Origin: Prolixibacteraceae bacterium | GTDB taxonomy: Bacteria > Bacteroidota > Bacteroidia > Bacteroidales > Prolixibacteraceae | DNA: 64,000 bases | Direction: 5' to 3' | Assembly: GCA_003506435.1 (NCBI GenBank) | Contig: DOAQ01000012.1 | Coordinates: 124,001 to 188,000 of the forward strand | Shown: piece by piece, positions 33,944 to 42,240 of the stretch | Layout: each line of letters begins with the position of its first letter | Numbering within the stretch: the first letter of the stretch is position 1 | Program-made: the position numbers and the translations under genes | The notes under the pieces: generated by a model | Database searches by the model: none | What the model saw: the letters and a program-made list of their open reading frames with translations, nothing else | Told to the model about the DNA's origin: nothing

Positions 33944-35716
33944 TTATTTAACGAAAGTAAATTCAGGACTTGGCCCTGATTTGGTACACTGGAATGTCAT
34001 TGTGCTTATATAATTCGTACCGTCGTATACAGCGAAGGTAACGGTGTAGTTTACATCAATCCCGCTTACCTTAGTAACAGCATTCGGAAATTTTGTTGGT
34101 AATAGAACCTTTCCGATAGCCTCTTTTACTCCATCAATGCCAGTTGAAAATCCGGAATAATATTTTCCGGCACGCAGGTCAAAATTGCTGTAAAAAGAAC
34201 TTGCCCCGTAATAGAATTCAGCAGTTCCGTAACTATCAATGTATGAAGCGCCTTTGTTTGCTTTTACATAGTTTACAATGGTAAGAAAATCGCCTGATAC
34301 CATAGTAAATACAACCGTTGGGTCAAATACCCAGCCATCAGTTCCTGCATGGATAAACTGGTCGGTCTGTTCTGAAACGGGATTATAAACCGTCCATATT
34401 CCTGATTTAAGCGAATATTCATCGGCACGGGTTCCTAGGCTGGTGCCATAATATTTGTAAACAGCAACTATTTTAGTGCCTTCCAGTGCGTATGGGAATT
34501 TTTCTGACAGTAGTTTTGGCAGATAGTTACCGGGAAGATCAGTACTCGAAAAATTGTCATATTTTCCGGGAGCGCCCATTGCATCGTAATCAATACTTGT
34601 TACGTAATAGCCATCGGTTGTTTTCTTCCAGCCTGAATTATAGGTATAGAATTCTTCGATAACAATTGGATTGATGATAATGGCTGATTTGGTGCTTTTT
34701 GCTCCTTTTACTGTAATATCAGAAACTTCCCAGGTTGCAGCATTGGTAGATGATGAAACGTATTTCAATGCCACGCGAATTTTCTTCCCGTCGAATGCTG
34801 AAATGTCAACATCTCCGGATTTAACAAAGGTGTAATCACTTCCGGTTGGTAAAGTTGTAATATTGGCGGCAGTCCAGGTTGCTGTTGTTGGATCGGTTCC
34901 GTTATAGTTTGAAGAAACAAGTACTTTTAACTGATCCCACTGACCGTTAACAAATTTTGCAGTTTGATTTACGTTTACGGTTGCATCTATATATCCTGAA
35001 AGATCAATTTCAGGAGAAATTAACCAATCTTCATTGGGTTTATTTCCGCTTGAATAACCCGAAATTTTTGCAAATCCGTCTCCGCTATAACTTGACCAAG
35101 TCCAGGCTTGTGCGCCGAGAGCATCGAATTTGGTAAATGTACCCAGATCACTGGCAAAGTCAAATTCAAATAAAGTTGCAATTTCGCCTGCTCCTGCAGC
35201 AGGGTCAACATCCGAGTATTTGTATTTGACCAGATAAACAGAACCATTGGATACACCTGTTAATGACTTAGCTAAAACACCGGGCAGATATTGGTCGGCC
35301 GGGTTCATTGGGGAAAAATATTTAACGGCGCCAATTGCGTTCGATGCTGTTTTGTAATCGGCATCAGTTAAAGTGTAAGCAGTGGCATTTTTGTAATTAT
35401 TGGTGTAGGAAGGATAGCCATTGTAATAATTGTATGTTACATTGACAATAGATCCTTTGGTAAAAGCCGGATATTTTTTGGCAAGAAAAGCCGGAATAAA
35501 TTGATCAGCAGGCTCACTTGCACTGAAGTTATGGTTCTTTTTAACATTTCCGCCCATTGATTCATAATCAGCATCTGTAAGGGTAATCTCCTGATTTGAA
35601 ACATACGTAATCTCTTTGGCGTCGATTTCATCGTAGATGTCGTTCATTGGGTTACATGCAGCAAAAAGCAACCCACTCATAAATAATATTGAGAATATCT
35701 TTTTCATCTTTTTCAT
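33944..35716 (-). CDS. Surface lipoprotein with three internal repeats and a jelly-roll domain
   Basis: This 590-residue lipoprotein (lipobox FAAC, Cys21) holds a triplicated unit of about 60 residues. The units begin near TLTDADYESMGG, TLTDADYKTASN and VTSIDYDAMGAP and continue with F-S-x-x-x-PxxxxxPxxLxxK(Y/F)P, G and VxYxY. Between units 2 and 3 lies a choice-of-anchor-J/DUF5017-like jelly roll (EFDFASDLGTFTKFD ... DWLISPEIDLSGY ... WEVSDITVKG). The start lies 26 bases after the TonB-dependent receptor stop. This is the position where surface ligand-binding lipoproteins (SusD analogues) occur, so it probably captures substrate for the receptor. Specific ligand unknown. Confidence 0.82.
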   Translation of the reverse strand: MKKMKKIFSILFMSGLLFAACNPMNDIYDEIDAKEITYVSNQEITLTDADYESMGGNVKKNHNFSASEPADQFIPAFLAKKYPAFTKGSIVNVTYNYYNGYPSYTNNYKNATAYTLTDADYKTASNAIGAVKYFSPMNPADQYLPGVLAKSLTGVSNGSVYLVKYKYSDVDPAAGAGEIATLFEFDFASDLGTFTKFDALGAQAWTWSSYSGDGFAKISGYSSGNKPNEDWLISPEIDLSGYIDATVNVNQTAKFVNGQWDQLKVLVSSNYNGTDPTTATWTAANITTLPTGSDYTFVKSGDVDISAFDGKKIRVALKYVSSSTNAATWEVSDITVKGAKSTKSAIIINPIVIEEFYTYNSGWKKTTDGYYVTSIDYDAMGAPGKYDNFSSTDLPGNYLPKLLSEKFPYALEGTKIVAVYKYYGTSLGTRADEYSLKSGIWTVYNPVSEQTDQFIHAGTDGWVFDPTVVFTMVSGDFLTIVNYVKANKGASYIDSYGTAEFYYGASSFYSNFDLRAGKYYSGFSTGIDGVKEAIGKVLLPTKFPNAVTKVSGIDVNYTVTFAVYDGTNYISTMTFQCTKSGPSPEFTFVK

Positions 35717-35742
35717 TTTTTCAGATTATTACTGTGGATTGC

Positions 35743-38304
35743 TTAAAAATAGATTTTCAATCCGGTTGACCATGTTGTCCCGAATCCGAAATAAACAACA
35801 GATTTTTGTGGGCCGTGATCTGTTCCGTCGGCGGCATCTGCAACATATTCCGTATTGAGCAGGTTGTTTACATTTGCATATAGCTTGGCATCCAAAGTCC
35901 CAATTTTAAATTTATAATTCATGTTAAGGTCAATCAATCCGTAGTTGGGAAGCTGCCAGGCATCGACCGCATCTTCCGGTTTGACCCGGTTGGTCGGGTC
36001 GAACTGGGCAAAGTTCTTGGCATAATAGGTATAATCGGCTCCAATGCGAAGTTTTGGTAACACTTCATAATTTGCGCTAATTGCGGCAGTGGCCTGTGCA
36101 GAGTTGCCAACATGTACGCCTTTGAAGTATCCTTTGTATGTGCCCAATACATTTTTGTCTTCATCATAAAGTGTAAAACTTACATCATCGGTCCAAGTCC
36201 AGTCTCCCCACGAGAACATACCTTCAATGGTAATTTTTGACGCCGGTTTATAAACAACTTCTGCTTCAACTCCATAATGTAAGGCATTGATCCCCGGAAT
36301 GTTTGCTGAGCCTGCTTGTCCGAAACTTTTTACCAAAGCTTTATCAAGCCAATTGGTATAATATGCATTTGCTTTTCCGAACAACCTTTTCGAAGTATAG
36401 CTATATCCAACTTCCGCGGTAATTACTGTTTCGTACTTTACGTCTTCGTTAATTGCATTAGTGTAGTTCAGGAAAACATTTGAAAAAACAGGCTCTCGTT
36501 TGATATACCCGGCATTTGCATATACATTGTGTCTTGAATTAATATTATAATTTACACCGGCTTTCACATTCCACGGCAAAAAGTTAATCCAGTCGGACAC
36601 CTGACTCCCAGGAGCATATAGAAAATAATCGGTGCGCTGGTAGCTCTTGTTTGCAAGCGACCCGGAAACAAAACCTGATAAATTGTCCGAAACATATTCA
36701 GATTGCAGGAACAGGCCGCCCCACAATACTTTTCCGTCGTTGTTGAAGCTGTAATAATCTCCTTCTTTTAATTTGGTGTTGGCGGGTAAGTTTTTGTCGT
36801 CGCTATTCATGTAGAACTGCCCGCCCAGCAAATCGATTACTTCGCTGTAATGTTCTCCTTTATACCATCTTCCGTCAAGGCCTGCGGTCCAGTTCAATCC
36901 TTTCCACTCGGTGGTTAACGTTGAAATAGCGCCACACCAGACATGATTATTAACCGATGAACCAATGAAAGCCAGTGAACCATCAAGCGATTTGCGATTT
37001 TCTTCGGCAACTGCATCAAAATCAAGTAACCCTTCAGCGGTACGTTTGATACTGGCATTGTCTTCTCCTGTTGTGTAATTTACCGTCAACCATGATGACT
37101 TAGTTCCGCCTACACGACGGCCGCCACCCGTACCGGTAGAACCATATATTACTGTATTTAAGAGTGTTTTTTCGTTGATATTCCAATAATGATTTATTGA
37201 AGCAACCGGTTTATGATAGTAATTGTAACCATACGCGCCACCGTAAGTTTTTCCTTCACGGAGACCATAATCGGAATTAAAACGGATACCGTCTTTGTGG
37301 TTTCTGTATTGCTCGATGGTGTGTTTATTTCCTCGTTGGTTGTGTGTTTGCGGCGCTCCAAAGATCGTAAATGACACACGATGATCTTCATTTATTTGTT
37401 TTGAGATATTGCCAAAGTAAGTATAACCTTCATAGCTTAAGCCTTTTACATATCCGTCTCCTGATGTTCGGGTTCCCATAATGGTCACTGCCCAGCCATT
37501 GTCAAGCAAGCCGGTAGAAACATTGAACGACTCTTTCCTCATTCCGCCGGTCCCCATTCCTGCGTAAATACTTCCACCCCTTTCTGCATCGGTTGTCCGG
37601 GTGAGAACATTAATCGTTCCTCCAACTGAAGACAATCCCATTTTTGCAGCTCCTAAACCTCGTTGTACCTGAATTTTAGAAGTTACATCGGACAGTCCTT
37701 GCCAGTTCGACCAATAGACCTTTGAATCTTCCATGCCATTTACAGGCATTCCATTGATTAGTACCCCAACATTATAGGTGTCGAACCCACGAACACGCAC
37801 GGTAGCATCTCCAAAACCTCCGCCGTCTTTCGTTACATAAACGGAAGGTGTTGTCTTCATAATTTCAGGAAATTCCTGTCCCCCCAGTTTTTCTTCGATC
37901 ATCAGCGGTTCAATTTTCGACATGGTAACCGGTGTCTGGCGATCCTTGGCAAACGATGAGGTAATCAGCACTTCGGCCAGGCCAACCACATTCGATTCCA
38001 GCTTAACGGTTCCAAGTTCCAGAGTTTTATCATCTGCAACTTTTACATTCTTTGTTTGGTTAATGTAACCGATGAATGAAAAAACCAATACATGGTCACC
38101 GGCCGGAGCTTTCAAAACAAACGATCCGTCAAGGTTGGTTGAAACACCCATTGTCGTGCCTTGTATGGTAACAGTGGCGCCTATTAGCGACTCGTCGGTT
38201 CCGGCATCAATTAGTTTTCCGGTAATTGTTCCTTTCCCGAAGGAATGAAGGGTTGCCAGGCAAACCAAGGCTCCCAATGAAAATTTGATGAATAATTTTT
38301 TCAT
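35743..38304 (-). CDS. TonB-dependent receptor with carboxypeptidase-like domain
   Basis: This 853-residue outer-membrane receptor has a signal peptide, a CarboxypepD_reg-like domain (GTITGKLIDAGTDESLIGATVTIQGT, residues about 25-100), a plug domain (TPSVYVTKDGGGFGDATVRVRGFDTYNVGVLINGMPV) and a 22-strand barrel ending in a C-terminal Phe. Unlike SusC in this window it lacks an STN domain and a SusD partner; its partner appears to be the lipoprotein downstream. Energised by TonB, such receptors import large or scarce ligands. A secreted endonuclease gene lies upstream on the same strand, suggesting nucleic-acid-derived ligands, but that is inference. Confidence 0.9.
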   Translation of the reverse strand: MKKLFIKFSLGALVCLATLHSFGKGTITGKLIDAGTDESLIGATVTIQGTTMGVSTNLDGSFVLKAPAGDHVLVFSFIGYINQTKNVKVADDKTLELGTVKLESNVVGLAEVLITSSFAKDRQTPVTMSKIEPLMIEEKLGGQEFPEIMKTTPSVYVTKDGGGFGDATVRVRGFDTYNVGVLINGMPVNGMEDSKVYWSNWQGLSDVTSKIQVQRGLGAAKMGLSSVGGTINVLTRTTDAERGGSIYAGMGTGGMRKESFNVSTGLLDNGWAVTIMGTRTSGDGYVKGLSYEGYTYFGNISKQINEDHRVSFTIFGAPQTHNQRGNKHTIEQYRNHKDGIRFNSDYGLREGKTYGGAYGYNYYHKPVASINHYWNINEKTLLNTVIYGSTGTGGGRRVGGTKSSWLTVNYTTGEDNASIKRTAEGLLDFDAVAEENRKSLDGSLAFIGSSVNNHVWCGAISTLTTEWKGLNWTAGLDGRWYKGEHYSEVIDLLGGQFYMNSDDKNLPANTKLKEGDYYSFNNDGKVLWGGLFLQSEYVSDNLSGFVSGSLANKSYQRTDYFLYAPGSQVSDWINFLPWNVKAGVNYNINSRHNVYANAGYIKREPVFSNVFLNYTNAINEDVKYETVITAEVGYSYTSKRLFGKANAYYTNWLDKALVKSFGQAGSANIPGINALHYGVEAEVVYKPASKITIEGMFSWGDWTWTDDVSFTLYDEDKNVLGTYKGYFKGVHVGNSAQATAAISANYEVLPKLRIGADYTYYAKNFAQFDPTNRVKPEDAVDAWQLPNYGLIDLNMNYKFKIGTLDAKLYANVNNLLNTEYVADAADGTDHGPQKSVVYFGFGTTWSTGLKIYF

Positions 38305-38771
38305 AGAATAAATTGTTAATTAAGCTGTAAAATTTGAACTCAATTTATGAAATTTTAAAAGGAGGCATGCAATTATTTTTTAACATTAATTAACAGGTTG
38401 TTTATAACTTCCCGTGGTTGTTTAAAAAGAAAAACATCTTGCAAAAGAAACAGCTTTTTCAATCCTGAACATTAGGAAATCGTTATTTAATCGTTGATTC
38501 TTCCTGACGATTATTAATTAAAATTGAACGGCGCTTTTTTCGGGGAATTAATTACACATTTACAAAAAAAGCCGGTTTTTTGTATTGATTTAAAAGCTGT
38601 CGTTTTTGTGACTGTTTGATCTTTTTAGGTAAAAGAACAACTCAAATCCTGAAATTTTACCGGACATACCCGGCATTTTCCGTGTATCTATTGTTCATAT
38701 CTTCTTATTTATGGTGATTGTCTGTTAACTATTTCGTAACATCATGGCGACACATCTGACATCTGTAGTGA
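38305..38771. other. Intergenic region upstream of the TonB-dependent receptor
   Basis: This 467-base stretch precedes the leftward receptor gene and follows the endonuclease gene. It is AT-rich and has no credible gene. I found no exact TAnnTTTG box on the minus strand, only A/T tracts and a TTAATTAA-like motif. It must contain the receptor promoter, but I cannot place it. Confidence 0.5.
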
Positions 38772-40679
38772 TTAATTTTTCAATAATTTGCAGGTTCCCG
38801 TACTTCCATCGTTCAATCTGAATACAACAAAATATATTCCTGCCGGTAGGCCGGAAACATTGATCAGCTTAATTTCCGAATCGATTTCCCCGCTCAAGAA
38901 AGTTCGTCCGGAAAGATCGTTTATGGCGAAACTTTCCACAGAAGAAGGTTTTGCCTGAATCTTTATTTTACCTGAATAAACAGGATTGGGGAATATCCTG
39001 AAAGGTTTTTCCTCACTGGCCAGTTCCGGGATTACGCTATTCGTACCACTTTTTAAATCATTAATATCCCGGGCAATCAATTGGTAGGTAGTTTTATACT
39101 GACCGATGATTCCCGTGACAGTGTTGGTTCCGGTCGGGATTTTTTGACCCACCAGTTTCGATGAATAGTTCACGTACAAAGGAAAGCTTCCGTAGCCATC
39201 GCTAAAGGTATAGGTGCCGCCGTCGGAAGGAATGGTGGTACCTGCCTGCGAAAATGTTACATTTTTAAACGATACAAGTTTTCCCTCCAGATTTTCGTTA
39301 ACGTCGCTGGTTTTTATTTCGAGGGGAACTACCGGTTTGTTATTTTTCAGATTGCAGAAATAAGTAATGTCTTTTATTTCCGTAAGGTTGTTATATTCAG
39401 TCACTGTTCCGCTTATTACCACGCTGTCGCCAATAGCACCGGTTTCAGGAGCAGTGTAAATGCAAATGGCCTCGCGTTGGCCGTTGTTTTGTATAAAATA
39501 TTCTCCGTCAATAATTTTTGAAACCCGGCCCGATACAATTACGGTCTGATTTACCATTGGACTTACTTCCTGTGTTCCCTGGATAGCAGCCAAACTTGTC
39601 AGGTTATTTTTGCTGATATTTTTATGAATGAAGGCTGAAAAATGCCGGGTACGTTGGTTTTGGGCAGCATCGGTTGCCACTACTTTATAATACAGATATT
39701 GCCCGCCTGAAAAACCGCTCAGGCTCATTTCCGCCTGATAATTATTCCCGGAGGCAGTCATTGTTGCCGATTTCTCTTCTGAATTGTATGACTTGCCCCA
39801 GTAAACGACAACCGAAGAGATTTGATTTGCTGAACTTACAGAAACCTTAAACTGAACAGTATTTCCTTCAATTGGGATTTCAGGAAGAATAGAATTGCCT
39901 GTAATCTGAATCGTTGGAGCTTGTGAACTCCCCCAAATTAAATCGGCATATTCAGGATAGTCGACAAACGGATTGCGGTTGAGTTGCATATTGAATACCC
40001 GTTCATTTCTCCGGCGTTCGAAATTGGTAGGCGGAAACTGCCGGTTCCATTCGAGCAGGGCCTGAAGGTTCCCGTGTTGAGGCTGAGGATAAGTTCCGGT
40101 ACCGTTTACTGCTGTCAGGTTCATTTCACCGTTAGTGCCTTCGTAACGCACATCCATGTACAAAATCGCCCGTGCAACCTGTCCTTTCACCGCATCGGAC
40201 GGTTCCCATGCGTTGGTATTATACCAGGTTCCCGGCGCCTCAGCCGCCTGTGTCCCGTTTGGCGATACCTTATCAAAGTCGCGGTTGCTGCGGATCTGGT
40301 TTACCGATGCATCAGCCGGATGCAGGTTATGTACATCGCTGTCCATCGGGCGGATGTCCGCAAAATCACCATGTGATTTGGCCCATACGTGTTCCCGGTT
40401 GATATAATCGCCGCCGGTTCCGTAAGTATCGGAGCTTTGCGAACGTTGTGTATACAAAAGGATAACATTTGCCGGATTTGCCGGGTCCGCATCACAATAA
40501 TTCAATAAATATTTGGCATTGTTGTAACTGTAATCAACATGCCCGGAAATAATAGTGTGCAACGCCGATTTCAATGCATCCCCTTTTTTTCCTTCAGCAT
40601 TATTATAGTATTGAACAGGCTGGGAAAGCAGCGTTGAACTAATCAAGAGGAATCCGACAAAACTTAAAAACTTACTCAT
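38772..40679 (-). CDS. Secreted endonuclease I with OB-fold domain and T9SS sorting tail
   Basis: This 635-residue exported protein has a signal peptide and then an endonuclease I (EndA/Vvn) domain in residues about 20-250. Its HNH-like site reads REHVWAKSHGDFADIRPMDSDVHNLHPADASVNQIRSN. A beta-sandwich segment (about 260-355) is followed by an OB-fold/DUF5689-like domain (NQTVIVSGRVSKI ... YFIQNNG ...). The C-terminus is a type IX sorting domain (FRIFPNPVYSGKIKIQ ... LPAGIYFVVFRLNDGSTGTCKLLKN). It should degrade nucleic acid outside the cell. It is on the same strand and upstream of the receptor/lipoprotein pair, separated by 467 bases. Confidence 0.92.
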   Translation of the reverse strand: MSKFLSFVGFLLISSTLLSQPVQYYNNAEGKKGDALKSALHTIISGHVDYSYNNAKYLLNYCDADPANPANVILLYTQRSQSSDTYGTGGDYINREHVWAKSHGDFADIRPMDSDVHNLHPADASVNQIRSNRDFDKVSPNGTQAAEAPGTWYNTNAWEPSDAVKGQVARAILYMDVRYEGTNGEMNLTAVNGTGTYPQPQHGNLQALLEWNRQFPPTNFERRRNERVFNMQLNRNPFVDYPEYADLIWGSSQAPTIQITGNSILPEIPIEGNTVQFKVSVSSANQISSVVVYWGKSYNSEEKSATMTASGNNYQAEMSLSGFSGGQYLYYKVVATDAAQNQRTRHFSAFIHKNISKNNLTSLAAIQGTQEVSPMVNQTVIVSGRVSKIIDGEYFIQNNGQREAICIYTAPETGAIGDSVVISGTVTEYNNLTEIKDITYFCNLKNNKPVVPLEIKTSDVNENLEGKLVSFKNVTFSQAGTTIPSDGGTYTFSDGYGSFPLYVNYSSKLVGQKIPTGTNTVTGIIGQYKTTYQLIARDINDLKSGTNSVIPELASEEKPFRIFPNPVYSGKIKIQAKPSSVESFAINDLSGRTFLSGEIDSEIKLINVSGLPAGIYFVVFRLNDGSTGTCKLLKN

Positions 40680-41003
40680 TCCTGAATGAATTAAAAATGG
40701 AGTGTAAAGATATGCTGACTTAATCTAACAGAACAATGATATTTCCTGTTTAAAAAATAAACTCCAATTTATGACTGAAAAAAAATCAGCTCCATTTTTG
40801 ACCGGAATGAAGTAAAAAAATTCTCTTTTTATGGTTTCACATGATTTTTACTACGAGTTTTTGTCTCGTAAAAACCACTTTTTAAATAAAATTTTACTTT
40901 CTGCGAATGAATTTTTAAAATAATTCAAAAATAAATTACAATATAAATGATTGATAATAAGCGATAAATGAAAACAATTCAAATTTTTTTAAAAAAATAT
41001 AGT
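40680..41003. other. AT-rich intergenic region between endonuclease and PadR operon
   Basis: This divergent intergenic region of about 320 bases has no credible gene. It is rich in A and T runs. A one-mismatch promoter-like sequence for the endonuclease gene (minus strand TATCTTTA near 40710) is the only signal seen; the operator-like dyad of the next operon begins at 41004. Confidence 0.45.
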
Positions 41004-41054
41004 ATTTTGTATTGCATAGTACCATATTTAGTTCATATATTTGCAATACACAAT
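41004..41054 (+). promoter_or_regulatory. Long dyad overlapping the promoter of the PadR/PspC operon
   Basis: ATTTTGTATTGCATA (41004-41018) and TTTGCAATACACAAT (41040-41054) form an inverted repeat with 13 of 15 positions matching, including a 9-bp perfect core (TGTATTGCA/TGCAATACA). The arm centres are 36 bp apart. The promoter elements TTG (41012-41014) and TATATTTG (41036-41043) sit in the arms, spaced 21 bases. A repressor holding both arms would block the promoter; the operon's own PadR regulator is the natural candidate. Confidence 0.6.
41012..41043 (+). promoter_or_regulatory. Promoter (-33 TTG, -7 TATATTTG) of the PadR/PspC operon
   Basis: TTG at 41012-41014, a 21-base spacer and TATATTTG at 41036-41043 fit the Bacteroidota vegetative promoter pattern best in this window. 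The predicted transcript has a leader of about 240 bases before the ATG at 41290; its latter part is rich in AAACAA-like repeats and poor in T. Confidence 0.65.
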
Positions 41055-41289
41055 TCAGTGTAAAGAAGAGTACAGGTTTAAAAAAAGTTCTATACATTTT
41101 GTAACGAAATCAAAAACAAATCGTCTTACGGTTGAAAACAGAAAACAAACAGTCATAAAAACAATTAGAAAACAAACAATCGGCCTCGGGCCTGAAGACA
41201 ATTAAACAACAGAAACAGAAAACAAGAAACAAAACACAAACAAAGTCATGAAAACAAGAAACAACAACACAGGAAACAAAGAAAGTAAA

Positions 41290-41736
41290 ATGAAAACAGC
41301 ATTCTTAAAAGGTGGGGCAATCATTATCAGTTTTGTGCTCATCAGCTTTACCGTCAGCGCACAGGACTTTTGGAAACAATTATTGACCGAAAGCAGCCTC
41401 AGCAATGTGGCGATGATTATGGTTGGGAATACCGGAAGAATAAACCCAGCGACTACCAACGCTCAGTCATTGCATGTAAATTTTACAGAAGACAAACCAT
41501 TCAACCATAAAATTGAACATGAAAGCGATAAACCCTTGAATCTGGAGTCGTGGATGACCAAATATTTTGAAGAATCAGTGTATTCGGTAAATGAAGCAAC
41601 AGATGCAAACCTGGAACTTGAAGATTGGATGATCAACAACAAATACTTCAGGACAGAGCCGCGTATCAACACCGAAAAAGATTCGGAACTGGAACTTGAA
41701 AACTGGATGGTTAGCGACAACTTCTGGAGAATGTAA
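41290..41736 (+). CDS. Small secreted protein with three WM-containing repeats
   Basis: The 148-residue product starts at MKTAFLKGG with a clear Sec signal peptide (ISFTVSAQ). An upstream in-frame ATG at 41248 would add 14 Asn/Lys-rich residues and is less likely. The mature protein carries three copies of a motif LxLExWMxxxxF: LNLESWMTKYFEE, LELEDWMINNKYFRTEP and LELENWMVSDNFWRM, the last at the very C-terminus. I do not recognise the family. It is the first gene of an operon with a PadR regulator and PspC/DUF4252 envelope proteins, so an envelope or stress role is plausible. Confidence 0.75.
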   Translation: MKTAFLKGGAIIISFVLISFTVSAQDFWKQLLTESSLSNVAMIMVGNTGRINPATTNAQSLHVNFTEDKPFNHKIEHESDKPLNLESWMTKYFEESVYSVNEATDANLELEDWMINNKYFRTEPRINTEKDSELELENWMVSDNFWRM

Positions 41737-41862
41737 TTTTGGGAATAGTTGCTGTTCCTGTCTGTCCGTTCGGGATAAATGGTTGAAATAGTTCGAATGC
41801 CTTCAGGGAACGAATGAATTGAAAGAAAGAAAACAGGCATTAACTTCTGAAAAATAATAAAA

Positions 41863-42192
41863 ATGAAAATAGACAACACAAAAGCACAAATGCGAAAAGG
41901 GGTTCTGGAATATTGCATCCTGCTGGTGCTTGAAGAAAAACCTCTTTATGCAAACGACATCATTGACGATTTGAAAAAGTCAAAAATGATTGTTGTGGAA
42001 GGAACCCTCTATCCTTTGCTGACCCGACTGAAAAACGACGGTCTGTTAACGTACCGCTGGGAAGAAAGCACACAAGGTCCTCCGCGAAAATATTACGAAC
42101 TGACCGACGAAGGAAAAGTGTTTCTGAAAGAGTTGGGTGAATCGTGGGACGAGTTGGTTGATGCTGTGGCGATGATTAAAAACCATAACTAG
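41863..42192 (+). CDS. PadR-family transcriptional regulator
   Basis: This 109-residue regulator is nearly all the PadR winged helix: QMRKGVLEYCILLVLEEKPLYANDIIDDL, VEGTLYPLLTRLKNDGLLTYRWEES and GPPRKYYELTDEG are characteristic. Short PadR proteins of this type (PadR-s2-like) often repress their own operons. It lies 126 bases after the small secreted protein and 48 bases before the PspC gene, all co-oriented. The dyad over the upstream promoter is a candidate binding site. Confidence 0.95.
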   Translation: MKIDNTKAQMRKGVLEYCILLVLEEKPLYANDIIDDLKKSKMIVVEGTLYPLLTRLKNDGLLTYRWEESTQGPPRKYYELTDEGKVFLKELGESWDELVDAVAMIKNHN

Positions 42193-42240
42193 TATTCCCG
42201 AAAATAAAATTGAGACAACAACAGGAAAAAACGAATAACA

